Assembly (NCBI RefSeq): GCF_900188115.1
Contig: NZ_FZNW01000005.1
Span: forward strand, 62,001-126,000
Origin: Haloechinothrix alba
GTDB taxonomy: Bacteria; Actinomycetota; Actinomycetes; Mycobacteriales; Pseudonocardiaceae
Direction of reading: 5' to 3'
DNA length: 64,000 nucleotides
The position numbers were made by a program, and so were the translations under genes. Position 1 is the stretch's first letter. Every line of letters starts with the position of its first letter. The notes beneath the pieces were generated by a model that saw only the letters and a program-made list of their open reading frames with translations, was not told where the DNA came from and searched no databases. Positions 33,933 through 42,584 of the stretch are shown piece after piece.

Positions 33933-34418
33933 TCACAGCCGCAGGTGCATGATGTGCAGCCCCACGCGGCCGAGCGTGGGGTGTTCGAAGGCCTCGGGGA
34001 CGGTGCCGACGATCTCGAATCCCAGCTCCTTCCACAGCCGCACGGCCGCGTGGTTCGACTCCACGACGGAGTTGAACTGCATCGCCGCGTATCCCTGCTC
34101 GCGAGCCCATTCCAGCGCGTACTCACCGAGGGTGCGGCCGAGTCCGCGATCGCGCGCTCCGGAGGAGACCATGAACGCCGCCGTGGCCACGTGTGAGCCC
34201 GGTCCGGCCTTGTTCGGCCCGATCTTCGCCGTGCCGAGCACCTCCTCGCCCTCGCAGGCGACGACGGTGGTGCCGGGCGGAGCCTCCACCCACACGTCCT
34301 GCGCCTGCTCCGACGACCACTCGGGGTCGTAGGCGTAGGTGTCCCCCGCGGAGACGATCTCCCGGAAGATCGGCCAGATCCTCGGCCAGTCCTCGACGGT
34401 GTACGGACGGATATGCAC
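33933..34418 (-). CDS. GNAT family N-acetyltransferase
   Basis: A 161-residue protein from GTG 34418: HIRPYTVEDWPRIWPIFREIVSAGDTYAYDPEWS, then VLGTAKIGPNKAGPGSHVATAAFMV. The acetyl-CoA loop is GARDRGLGRTLGEYALEWA, and VESNHAAVRLWKELGFEIVGTVPEAFEH ends the fold. The last motif is shared with phosphinothricin/RimI-like acetyltransferases. A longer frame to 34454 lacks a ribosome site. Substrate unknown. Confidence 0.9.
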   Translation of the reverse strand: MHIRPYTVEDWPRIWPIFREIVSAGDTYAYDPEWSSEQAQDVWVEAPPGTTVVACEGEEVLGTAKIGPNKAGPGSHVATAAFMVSSGARDRGLGRTLGEYALEWAREQGYAAMQFNSVVESNHAAVRLWKELGFEIVGTVPEAFEHPTLGRVGLHIMHLRL

Positions 34419-34502
34419 GTCCGCACTGTACGTCGAACCGGCCCCGGAAGGCATCCATATCTCAACCGAGGCGAACCGGCCGCACGCACGCGATGCTCTC
34501 GG

Positions 34503-36308
34503 TCACGGGGCGCGCGGATCCATGACATCGAACTGGTTCGGCAGGCCCGCGCGGTACAGCTGCTGATCAACTCGCTTGAACGGTTCGAACTCCGGAGGCC
34601 GGAACAGCGGTGTGACCCGGCATCGCGGCTCACCCGACCCTGCCGTGTCGAGCAGCGCGTTCACCGCCTGCCTCCCCCCTTTGTTGGCTCCTTCCATCGT
34701 GGTGACGTTGATGTCGTTGCGGACCCAGTCACCCGCCAGGAACAGGTTACGAATCCCGCTCGCCGAACCGGGCCGGTCGGCCCACGACCCGGGAAGCTGG
34801 GTGAACAGGGGTTCATCGTTACGGACCTCCGGCGTCCCCGGGTCGATGACGGCCGGATCGAGGAACCAGGAATGCAGCATGTCGTCGGTCAGCACCTCGG
34901 TGCCCGAGCCGTTGAGGTGTGCCTTGATCTCGGCCCACGTCTCGCGCGCGATCTCGTCCGGCCTGCAGTCCCGTGCGGCCTTGCCGTTGAACATCCCGGG
35001 AGAGGTCCAGTCGGACAGGATCGCCGACAGGCAGTCCTTGACGGTGCCGTCGCCGTACGTGGAGAAGTCGCGCTTCCAGAACTGTGCCTGGCTGATCGAG
35101 GTGACCGCCCAGCCCGAGTCGACGTAGTTGACGTGTCCCGGGGTGATCGGCACTTCCTCGGTGAGGTAGAACATCAACCCGTTCATCCAGTCGGTACCGA
35201 GTTCGCGGACCGTGTCGAGCTCGGGCGCCGCGTCGAGAACCTCGGGTGTCAGCAGGGCCGTGAACCGTTCCACGGGGATAGCGGAGACGAACCAGTCCGC
35301 GCGCACCTGCTCGGTCCTGCCGGAGGTGTGGCTCACGGTAGCTGCACGCACCGCACCGTCGTCGACCAGCAGTTTCTCGACCGCCCACCCGACCTCGAAG
35401 CGCACCCCGAGGTCACGCAGATGCTCGACCCACGGGTCGAGCCAGCGCTCGCTCGTCGCACCGTCCAGCACCCGGTCGACCGACCCGCCTTCCTCGTTGC
35501 CCCGCCCCATGGCGCTCCAGGCGGTGGCTTCGCCGACGAGCCCGATCGAGTGGGTGCTGGCCTCGTCAGCCTTCATGGCGGCCAAGTTGCGAATCATGCC
35601 GTCCGCGAAGAAGGCACGGTACTCGTCGGACATACGATCCGCCCGCACGAAATCACTCCACGGCAGGGCGTCCCACTGCCCAAGGCGCCGCTCATCCGAG
35701 CTGGTTACGTAGACAACCGCCTTCTGCGCGAAGAACGCGGCCTCGTGTGGCGGCAGGCGAAACGACGTCTCGGCAACCGAGCGCACCGTCTCCGCGAACG
35801 ACTCCGGCGTGTACGGGGAAGGCCGCGGGGGAAACGGCTCCGGGAACGGCACAGTCAGGTTGGCCCGGCCGGCACGCGCGCCGAGGTAGCTCGTCGCCCG
35901 GGTGAGGTTCTGCCAACACCCCTGCGCGTTGCCCGGGAACGGAACGCGCCGCATCGTGTCCCCGAGGTCGTGGTAGAAGCCGGGGAAGAAACGGAACCCG
36001 TGCTCCCCGGGAAGCGCGGGGCCTCCGGCCGGGGAGTCGGGCACCGGGATGCTGCGGGCCTTCCCGCCGAGCGCCTTGCGCTCGTACACGGTCACGGAAT
36101 AGCCGCGCTCGACCAGCTCGTGCGCGGCGGTCAGCCCGGCCACCCCGGCACCGAGCACCGCGACGTCGCGCCCCTGCCTCTCTGTCGCCGCCCAGCCCTG
36201 CCCCGGGCCCGCACTCAGCGTCGCCGCCGTGGCGGCGCCCACGGTTGTCGCCGTGCGGAGAAACCGTCGGCGCGAGTGTGGCGCCCTTCCCGCGCTGGCT
36301 TCCGTCAT
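34503..36308 (-). CDS. Tat-exported FAD-dependent oxidoreductase (HpnE/amine-oxidase family)
   Basis: A 601-residue protein. The N-terminus HSRRRFLRTATTVGAATAATLSAG is a twin-arginine signal. The FAD-binding Rossmann motif DVAVLGAGVAGLTAAHELVERGYSVTVYE follows at about residues 48-77, then LGGKARS and EHGFRFFPGFYHD, typical of hydroxysqualene dehydroxylase/phytoene-desaturase-like enzymes. The C-terminal NLFLAGDWVRNDINVTTMEGANKGGRQAVNALL is the second FAD site. GGGAGG lies 7 nt before the ATG. No hopanoid or carotenoid genes are nearby, so the substrate is open. It follows a TetR gene by 48 nt, which suggests that regulator controls it. Confidence 0.88.
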   Translation of the reverse strand: MTEASAGRAPHSRRRFLRTATTVGAATAATLSAGPGQGWAATERQGRDVAVLGAGVAGLTAAHELVERGYSVTVYERKALGGKARSIPVPDSPAGGPALPGEHGFRFFPGFYHDLGDTMRRVPFPGNAQGCWQNLTRATSYLGARAGRANLTVPFPEPFPPRPSPYTPESFAETVRSVAETSFRLPPHEAAFFAQKAVVYVTSSDERRLGQWDALPWSDFVRADRMSDEYRAFFADGMIRNLAAMKADEASTHSIGLVGEATAWSAMGRGNEEGGSVDRVLDGATSERWLDPWVEHLRDLGVRFEVGWAVEKLLVDDGAVRAATVSHTSGRTEQVRADWFVSAIPVERFTALLTPEVLDAAPELDTVRELGTDWMNGLMFYLTEEVPITPGHVNYVDSGWAVTSISQAQFWKRDFSTYGDGTVKDCLSAILSDWTSPGMFNGKAARDCRPDEIARETWAEIKAHLNGSGTEVLTDDMLHSWFLDPAVIDPGTPEVRNDEPLFTQLPGSWADRPGSASGIRNLFLAGDWVRNDINVTTMEGANKGGRQAVNALLDTAGSGEPRCRVTPLFRPPEFEPFKRVDQQLYRAGLPNQFDVMDPRAP

Positions 36309-36356
36309 GATCGTCCTCCCGTACTGCCGTCACCGGAACCCAGCGCGACGGGTTCA

Positions 36357-36995
36357 CTACTCGCCGAGGGCGGTGACCTCCGGTACGACGTCTCGAATGA
36401 TCGTCAGTAACGTGCGTTCGAGCAGGGTGTGTACCTGCTTGCGGGTCAGCCGGCCGTGCCGCAGCCACTCCCGCGTCGTGGCCTCGGCCATCCCGCTGAA
36501 GCCACGCAGCACGGCGTGGATCTCGGGATGTGCGCGGACCACCGGGCCCAACCCGGTGACCTCGACGGCGCGGTTCACCGCCCGGTCGCGGGCCTGGTCG
36601 ATGATCGCTTCCAGCTCCTCGTCGCCACCGCATCCGGCGATGCCGATCGCGTCCAGCCAGATGCTCCGGTTGCGGCTCAGAAGCTCGAGCCACCCGTCCA
36701 GGCTCTGCGCGACCCGGTCCTCCACGCTCGCGCCCGGCACGTACTCCGGAACCGGCACCGGCGGTACGTCCATCATGCGGCGCACGACCTCGCGATACAG
36801 CTCGCGCCTGGAGCCGAAGTAGTGGTTGAGCAGCGCCCTGCTGACACCCGCCGCCCTCGCGACGTCCGCATTGGACACCCCGTCGAGCCCCCGCTCGCCG
36901 AACAAGCGTCGCGCGCACGCCAGGATCTGGTCACGGCGTTCATCCGAACCCAGCCGCGCACCTTCCGGTGTCCCGGGCCGGTCGGTCTCGGCCAT
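36357..36995 (-). CDS. TetR family regulator
   Basis: A 212-residue protein with an N-terminal helix-turn-helix (ERRDQILACARRLFGERGLDGVSNADVARAAGVSRALLNHYFGSRRELY). The helical C-terminal ligand domain belongs to the type with MAEATTREWLRHGRLTRKQVHTLLERTL. GGAGGCGGC precedes the ATG. A near-perfect 15-bp palindrome lies 42 bp upstream over its likely promoter, so it is probably autoregulated and controls the FAD oxidoreductase gene 48 nt downstream. Confidence 0.9.
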   Translation of the reverse strand: MAETDRPGTPEGARLGSDERRDQILACARRLFGERGLDGVSNADVARAAGVSRALLNHYFGSRRELYREVVRRMMDVPPVPVPEYVPGASVEDRVAQSLDGWLELLSRNRSIWLDAIGIAGCGGDEELEAIIDQARDRAVNRAVEVTGLGPVVRAHPEIHAVLRGFSGMAEATTREWLRHGRLTRKQVHTLLERTLLTIIRDVVPEVTALGE

Positions 36996-37036
36996 GCCGC
37001 CTCCACCGCGCTGGGCTGTCGAGCCGCCAAATACTG

Positions 37037-37051
37037 TTGAACAAAGTACAA
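37037..37051. promoter_or_regulatory. TetR-type operator upstream of the tetR/FAD-oxidoreductase pair
   Basis: TTGAAC-AAA-GTACAA is a 15-bp inverted repeat with one mismatched pair. On the minus strand it fills the spacer between TTAGAA and TATTTG, plausible -35 and -10 boxes 18 nt apart. Location and size suit autorepression by the TetR protein starting at 36995. Confidence 0.45.
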
Positions 37052-37127
37052 TTCTAACCGTCGGAGCGTCAACAGATATACGAACCGTCCCGAAGGGGTA
37101 CCTCGATCGGGATGCCGGTCAGCCGGT

Positions 37128-38555
37128 TCACCCGCCCAGCGACACCGGTGGCAGGAACTCGCCGATGAGCTCGCGGTGCCACCACGCGCCGGTCTCGCGC
37201 CGCTCGCCCGGAGTGGTGAATCGGTAGCGGTACAGCCGCGCCCGCACGTGCGTCGGCGGCTGCTCGGGGAACGGGTTGTGCCGCAGCAGCTTCAGCGTGT
37301 CGCGGTCGCCCTCCAGCAGCTTGGCCACCAGCGGGCGGAACCACGGCCCCGCCATGCTCGGCGACAGCGCCGCGAACCACATCAGCCAGTCCAGGCGCAG
37401 GTGGTACGGCGCCACCTGCGGGGGACGCCGCGTGACGTCACCGGGCTTGCCCTTGAACTCGTACTCGAACCATTCGGTGTCCGCGCCCGGCGCTGCGTCG
37501 CCGGTGCCCTCGAGGACGATCTCGTCGCGCCGCCGCGTGATGCTGCCGAACGCGCCGTAGGTGTTGACCAGGCGCAGCGGGTCGAAGCTGCGGTTCATCA
37601 CCTGCCGCCGCGAGACCATGTTCGTCACCGGCCCGTAGCTGAGCACGACCACGACCGCGGCGACGAGCAGCACCACCACCCGGAACCACAACGGTGCCTG
37701 CTCCAGCTCCGCCGGTGGGGTGACCGGCAGCAGCGCCGTCCATAACCCGTCACTGATCGCCGAGGATGCGATCACGATGGTCAGCACGTTCAGCCACGAG
37801 AAGTTCCCGCTGGCCACCAGCCACAGCTGGGTCACGATCATGACGATCGCGGCGATGCCCGCCACCGGCTGCGGCAGGAACAGCAGCACGGGAAGCACTA
37901 GCTGCGTGACGTGGTTCGCGGCGACCTCCACCCGGTGCAGCGGCTTGGGCAGGTGGTGGGAGTACCAGCTCAACGGGTTGGGCATGGGCTGGGTCTCGTG
38001 GTGGTAGTACAGGCAGGTCAGGTCCCGCCAGCACGGGTCACCGCGGATCTTGATGAGGCCTGCGCCGAACTCCACCCGGAACAGCAACCAGCGCAACGCG
38101 AGCAGGATCAGCAACGGCGGTTCCATCATCGCCGGCCCGAGGAAGATCGCCAGGAAGCCGACCTCGCACAGCAGCGTCTCCCAGCCGAAGCCGTACCAGA
38201 CCTGGCCGACGTTGACGATCGACAGGTACAGCGCCCACAGCAGTGCCCACACCACCATGTGCGCCCACAGCGGCAGGCCGTCACCCAGTCCGAGCAGCAG
38301 CGCGGCGGACACGGCCGCGCCGGTCCAGGCCACCACCGCGAAGAAGCGATCCGAGTAGTGCAGGTGGAACAGGCTCGGCGAGGACCGGAACGACACGCGC
38401 TCGAGGTACCTCGGGACTGGGGTCAGCCCCCGCGAGCCGATGAGCGCCCGGAACTGCAGGGCCGCGCCGAGGAACGCGACAAGGTAGATCAGCGCGAGCC
38501 CGCGCTGGAAGACGACGCTGCTCACCCAGTAGCTCTCGGCACCGAACCAGTCCAC
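37128..38555 (-). CDS. Lipase maturation factor family membrane protein
   Basis: A 475-residue multi-helix membrane protein. It opens with the family start DWFGAESYWVSSVVFQRGLALIYLVAF. Strong signatures are VWYGFGWETLLCEVGFLAIFL, LRWLLFRVEFGAGLIKIRGDPCWRDLTCLYYHHETQPMPNPLSWY and the C-terminal EYEFKGKPGDVTRRPPQVAPYHLRLDWLMWFAAL. The animal homologue LMF1 folds lipases in the ER; bacterial members have no proven role. The GTG at 38555 follows AAGGGGG. A longer frame upstream lacks hydrophobic character. Upstream GC is continuous with neighbours. Confidence 0.92.
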   Translation of the reverse strand: MDWFGAESYWVSSVVFQRGLALIYLVAFLGAALQFRALIGSRGLTPVPRYLERVSFRSSPSLFHLHYSDRFFAVVAWTGAAVSAALLLGLGDGLPLWAHMVVWALLWALYLSIVNVGQVWYGFGWETLLCEVGFLAIFLGPAMMEPPLLILLALRWLLFRVEFGAGLIKIRGDPCWRDLTCLYYHHETQPMPNPLSWYSHHLPKPLHRVEVAANHVTQLVLPVLLFLPQPVAGIAAIVMIVTQLWLVASGNFSWLNVLTIVIASSAISDGLWTALLPVTPPAELEQAPLWFRVVVLLVAAVVVVLSYGPVTNMVSRRQVMNRSFDPLRLVNTYGAFGSITRRRDEIVLEGTGDAAPGADTEWFEYEFKGKPGDVTRRPPQVAPYHLRLDWLMWFAALSPSMAGPWFRPLVAKLLEGDRDTLKLLRHNPFPEQPPTHVRARLYRYRFTTPGERRETGAWWHRELIGEFLPPVSLGG

Positions 38556-38721
38556 GCGCCACCCCCTTCGTCGACGCTCACGTTCCACCGTGGACGGTAA
38601 CCCGCCACGTGTGGTAGCGCCCGGGCCCAGTGTCACGCGCCGGGCCTCCACACGCACTGCGGGCGCGACACCCGGGGCGCGGTGTCGGACGCGGGCCAGG
38701 GCTACCCCGCGGGCTGATTCG

Positions 38722-39126
38722 CTACACCCGGTCGAGCACCACCACAGGGATCTCCCGGTCCGTGCTTGCCTGGTACTTGTCGTAGTCGGGCCAGACCCCG
38801 GCCATCCTCGGCCACAGCTCGGCACGCTCCTCGGCATCGGCCGTTCTCGCCTCGGCCGCGAACGTCTCCGCCCCGACCTGGACCTCGACCCGCGGGTTCT
38901 CGCGCAGGTTGAGGTACCAGTCCGGATGGGTGTCCGCACCACCCTTGGAGGCCACCACCACGTAGCTGTCCCCGTACTCCTGGTAGATCAGCGCCGACTT
39001 CCTGGTCGCGCCGCTCTTGCGGCCGGTCGTGGTCAGGATCAGTACCGGAGTGTCCTTCAACCAGATGTGCCCGACCTCGCCGTCGGTCTCCTCGTAGCGC
39101 CGGACGTGCTCGTCGCCGAACAGCAT
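38722..39126 (-). CDS. F420-dependent nitroreductase (DDN) family protein
   Basis: A 134-residue split-barrel protein with the DDN-family core: VLILTTTGRKSGATRKSALIYQEYGDSYVVVASKGGADTHPDWYLNLRENPRVEVQVG. The C-terminal WPDYDKYQASTDREIPVVVLDR is also typical. The mycobacterial homologue Ddn reduces quinones and activates pretomanid with F420H2. GGAAGGGG lies 6 nt before the ATG. A single-gene unit. Confidence 0.92.
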   Translation of the reverse strand: MLFGDEHVRRYEETDGEVGHIWLKDTPVLILTTTGRKSGATRKSALIYQEYGDSYVVVASKGGADTHPDWYLNLRENPRVEVQVGAETFAAEARTADAEERAELWPRMAGVWPDYDKYQASTDREIPVVVLDRV

Positions 39127-39382
39127 GCATACCCCTTCCGGACGGGAACGGTGTTCGAGGTTGAGACTACCGATCCATCGGCGGTTGCGCCGTGCACGCG
39201 CCGGCCGGCCGCGTTCGCGCGCGGCGGCCCGAAATGGACCGGCCCCTCGGGACAGTCGGGCGCACGCGCCGCACTCGCACCGAACCGCGAGAGACGCCGC
39301 AGGCCCGGTCGTTCGCCCCCAGCGAGTCCGGGTGGGCTACCTTCGACGGCGACCACACGACTCCACGAGCAGGGACGGTGCG

Positions 39383-39946
39383 ATGACGGGGACACCCGTG
39401 CTGGCGGTGACCGCAAGTGCTGCGGGCGGCCTGGGGGAACTCCGGACCGGGCTCGTCGAGCCCGCACTCGCCGCAGGCTGGCGGGTGACGGTCACGCTCA
39501 CCCCCACCGCGGCGACATGGCTGGACGATCTCGGCGAGATCCCCCTGCTGGAACACGCGACCGGACTGCCCGTCCGCAGCAGGCCGCGCCTACCCCGTGA
39601 CCCACGCCCGCATCCCGACCCCGACTGCTGTGTCGTGGCGCCTGCCAGCGCGAACACGGTCGCGAAGGCCGCGCTGGGCATCGCCGACAACCAGGCCCTC
39701 ACGCAGCTGTGCGAAGCGCTCGGCATGCCGTCGGTCCCGGTCGTGCTGTTTCCCCGGATCAACGCCGCACACGCCCGGCACCCCGCATGGCGCGGCCATC
39801 ACGACACCCTGCACGAGGCAGGCGTGTGGCTGGTCGAGGGTGCCGACGTCCGGCCGCTGCACGAGCCCGGACAGGCCCCTGCCGGCCAGCAGCTCCCGTG
39901 GCAGCACATGCTGGACACCGCCGCGCGCGCGGTGCGTGCCCGCTGA
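39383..39946 (+). CDS. Flavoprotein (Dfp/PpcDC-like domain)
   Basis: A 187-residue protein of the flavoprotein family. PVLAVTASAAGGLGELRTGLVEPALAAGWRVTVTLT starts the Rossmann-like fold, and CCVVAPASANTVAKAALGIADNQALTQLCEALG is the conserved FMN and active-site stretch shared with phosphopantothenoylcysteine decarboxylase relatives. The specific reaction is unknown; such stand-alone genes are frequent in actinobacteria. AGGGA precedes the ATG. It is convergent with the lipid kinase. Confidence 0.88.
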   Translation: MTGTPVLAVTASAAGGLGELRTGLVEPALAAGWRVTVTLTPTAATWLDDLGEIPLLEHATGLPVRSRPRLPRDPRPHPDPDCCVVAPASANTVAKAALGIADNQALTQLCEALGMPSVPVVLFPRINAAHARHPAWRGHHDTLHEAGVWLVEGADVRPLHEPGQAPAGQQLPWQHMLDTAARAVRAR

Positions 39947-40009
39947 GCCCGGCCGAGGGCGGGCGCGCGAACACAGCTCCGCTCGCGGCGGGCGGGCTAC
40001 GTCACGGCA

Positions 40010-40924
40010 CTACGCGCCATCGACCCATGTGGACGGCACAAGCACGTGCAGCGCGTTGCGGGCCACCGAGAACTCCTGCGGCGTCGTCGCGACGACCTCG
40101 CCGTCGACGTTGATGCGCAGGGACGGATCCGTCTCGACCCGCACGCGGGCCGTGCGGTAGTGCTCGGCGTGGTGGTTGTCCGGGTACCCGTTCTTGAGAT
40201 TGCGCGCCACGGTCGCGAGCTCACGAAGCGGGCCGTGCTCGAGCACCGACACATCCAGCGTGTTGTCGTCGATCCCGGCGTCGTGCGCGGGAAGCTGGCC
40301 ACCGCCGTAGTAGCGCCCGTTCGCGACGGACACCTGCAGCAACCGGGGGAACTCCTGGGGTGGGTGGTCGCCGTCCGGGAACGTCAGCCGCGCGGAGAAC
40401 GGGCGGTGCTCGGCGATTGCACGAACCGTCGCCACCGGGTAGGCCAGCGTCCCGAGACGCCTCTTCAACACCGGGGACATCGCGTGCGCCACCTTCTCGC
40501 CGATCCCCGCGGACGCCCGGTTGACGTAGTAGTTGTTCCCGCACAATCCCAGGTCGATGTCGACGACCGTGCCCGCGGCGATGATCCGGCACGCCTCGGA
40601 CACGTCCGTCGGGATGTGGAGCGTGCGCGCGAAGTCGTTCGCCGTGCCGAGCGGCAGCAGCCCGAGCGGCACCTCGCGGTGAGCGAGCACGTCGACCACG
40701 GAGCTGACACTTCCGTCGCCGCCACCCAGGACGACGAGATCGCTACCGTCGTCCACCGCCGCGTTGACGGTCTCGACCAGCCTGGCCGGGTCCTCCAGCG
40801 GGTACGTCGACTCCAGTGGGACGCCCAGCTGGGTCAGCTTGTCTCGCGCGGTGACGAACGCGCTGGCGCCGGTGCGTGAACGGGTGTTCACGATGAGCGC
40901 TGCACGGGTAGGCGTACGTGACAC
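40010..40924 (-). CDS. Diacylglycerol/sphingosine-type lipid kinase (DagK family)
   Basis: A 304-residue protein. The kinase catalytic domain shows ALIVNTRSRTGASAF, LVVLGGGDGSVSSVVDVLAHREVPLGLLPLGTANDFARTL (the GGDG phosphate loop) and DIDLGLCGNNYYVNRASAGIGE. The C-terminal beta sandwich ends LRINVDGEVVATTPQEFSV. It phosphorylates a lipid alcohol such as diacylglycerol on the inner membrane face. The GTG at 40924 is preferred over 41029 because homology begins at SRTPTRAALIVN. A second lipid kinase of a different subtype is at 63505. Confidence 0.9.
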   Translation of the reverse strand: MSRTPTRAALIVNTRSRTGASAFVTARDKLTQLGVPLESTYPLEDPARLVETVNAAVDDGSDLVVLGGGDGSVSSVVDVLAHREVPLGLLPLGTANDFARTLHIPTDVSEACRIIAAGTVVDIDLGLCGNNYYVNRASAGIGEKVAHAMSPVLKRRLGTLAYPVATVRAIAEHRPFSARLTFPDGDHPPQEFPRLLQVSVANGRYYGGGQLPAHDAGIDDNTLDVSVLEHGPLRELATVARNLKNGYPDNHHAEHYRTARVRVETDPSLRINVDGEVVATTPQEFSVARNALHVLVPSTWVDGA

Positions 40925-41111
40925 GACCCCGGCTCCTCTCGCGTGTCCGGACACGAAGTCCACCGAGGAGCGTAGTCGGTCCGCGAGTATGAACCCGGTG
41001 AGTTCCCGGGGACAATCACCCCCGGTCACTCAACGCGGAAAAATCTCGCGAACGACCCGGAATGCGCATACCCACACACGGCGCCTGTACCGGGAGTGGC
41101 CGGGCCGCGCA

Positions 41112-42014
41112 TCACTCGGCCGGATAGGACTCCGGTCCGATCAGCATCACCGGGCACGCGGAGCTGTGGATCAGCGCGTGGCTCGTCGAGCCGAGCAGCA
41201 GGCCCGCGAACCCACCGCGGCCACGGGTCGCGACCACTACGAGCTGTGCCCGCTCGCTCAGCTCGGACAGCACACGCTTCGGGTTGTCCCGTTTGACCAC
41301 GCGCTCCACCTCGACGTCCGGATAGCGTTCCGTCCAGCCCGCCAGCATCTGCTCGAGCGAGCGCTCCTCTGCTTCCCTGATCGGTTCCCAATCCACGAAG
41401 TCCCGGGTCGACTTGAGCATGCGCTCCGCGTCCGCGTCACTCCACACGTGCACGGCCGTCAACGGGGACCCGTGCAGGGACGCCTCCTGGAAGCCGTACG
41501 CGAGTGCGGGCCCCGAACGCGAGCTGCCGTCCACCCCGACGACCACCGGCAGGCCCTGCGTCCTGCCTGCGGAGGTGTCCCCACGCACCACCACAACGGG
41601 GCACTCGGCGTGCCCGGCGAGCTTCAGCGTGATCGAGCCGAGAGCCGTCCCGATCGCGCCCCCGCCGGAGGATCCGACGACGAGCATGTGCGCCAAACGG
41701 GAAGCGTCACGCAGCACGACCGCGGGCGCGTCGGACTCCAGGTGCGTGGCGACCTCGATATCGGCCGCCCGCTTGACCGCCTGCTCGGCCGCCCGCAGCT
41801 GTGCCGTCCCTTCCTCACGCAGCGCCTCGCGCACGTCGGCCGTCGGCGGGATCACGCCGGTGTAGAGCTCGGCGAGGTTGATGCTGTAGACCAGATGCAC
41901 CGACAGCTCGCGGTGCGCGGCTTCCCGCGCCGCCCACCGCGCTGCTTGCAAGGCAGCTTCGGAGCCGTCGATCCCGACGACGAGTGAGCCCGTCTCGTGC
42001 GCCACCGTGTCCAT
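41112..42014 (-). CDS. Tandem-domain universal stress protein
   Basis: A 300-residue protein with two Usp domains: GSLVVGIDGSEAALQAARWAAREAA to GSITLKLAGHAECPVVVVR, and GLPVVVGVDGSSRSGPALAYGF to GSTSHALIHSSACPVMLIG. Both carry the ATP-binding G-x2-G-x9-G(S/T) pattern (VVGSSGGGAIGTALGS and VATRGRGGFAGLLLGS). Homologues in mycobacteria belong to the hypoxia regulon. GGGAGG lies 5-6 nt before the ATG. Confidence 0.92.
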   Translation of the reverse strand: MDTVAHETGSLVVGIDGSEAALQAARWAAREAAHRELSVHLVYSINLAELYTGVIPPTADVREALREEGTAQLRAAEQAVKRAADIEVATHLESDAPAVVLRDASRLAHMLVVGSSGGGAIGTALGSITLKLAGHAECPVVVVRGDTSAGRTQGLPVVVGVDGSSRSGPALAYGFQEASLHGSPLTAVHVWSDADAERMLKSTRDFVDWEPIREAEERSLEQMLAGWTERYPDVEVERVVKRDNPKRVLSELSERAQLVVVATRGRGGFAGLLLGSTSHALIHSSACPVMLIGPESYPAE

Positions 42015-42123
42015 CGAATCCTCCCAGTAGTGACGTTCCCCACCAAAGGTACAGGCATGTCCACCCATGGCACAGGAGCCGAGCGTGCCACATCGTCGCG
42101 CGCGCTGTGGCAGTGTTGCTGGT

Positions 42124-42480
42124 ATGCGGGGCATCAACATCGCGGAGAAGCTGGCGCAGTTCGACGAGCACTGGTCACCCAAGACGGTGACGACCGTCAA
42201 CGACTACGACGTCCGGCTGGTCAAGGTGAAAGGTGAGTTCGTCCGCCACCAGCACGCCGACACCGACGAGCTGTTCCTGGTCATCGACGGGGAGCTGACC
42301 ATCCGTTTCGACGCCGGCGAGGTGACCCTCGGGCCCGGCGAGCTGTACGTGGTGCCGCGCGGCGTGTACCACCAACCGGTCAGCGCGGGTGAGACATCGG
42401 TATTGCTGTTCGAACCGAGCAGCACCGTCAACACCGGCGACTCGGGCGGCGAGCTGACCGCCGAGCGCGCGCGGATCTGA
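42124..42480 (+). CDS. Cupin-domain protein
   Basis: A 118-residue single cupin. The metal site is seen in GEFVRHQHADTDELFLVIDGELTIRF (two His and Glu) and the distal His in PGELYVVPRGVYHQPV. It may be a small isomerase, dioxygenase or mannose-6-phosphate-isomerase-like protein; function cannot be fixed from the fold alone. It is divergent from the stress-protein gene, with a 109-bp shared promoter region. Confidence 0.88.
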   Translation: MRGINIAEKLAQFDEHWSPKTVTTVNDYDVRLVKVKGEFVRHQHADTDELFLVIDGELTIRFDAGEVTLGPGELYVVPRGVYHQPVSAGETSVLLFEPSSTVNTGDSGGELTAERARI

Positions 42481-42584
42481 CCACCGCGGCCGGACCCGGC
42501 CGCACCCGGCCGCACCCCTCGTGTTCCGCGGACCGGCACGCGAGAAGTCGACCGTGCTCAGCCACGGGCCGTAGGGTGGCGGTG

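Noticed and set aside
34413-36410. Plus-strand frame of 665 codons
   Set aside because: Shadow of the FAD oxidoreductase, whose FAD motifs and Tat signal are clear.
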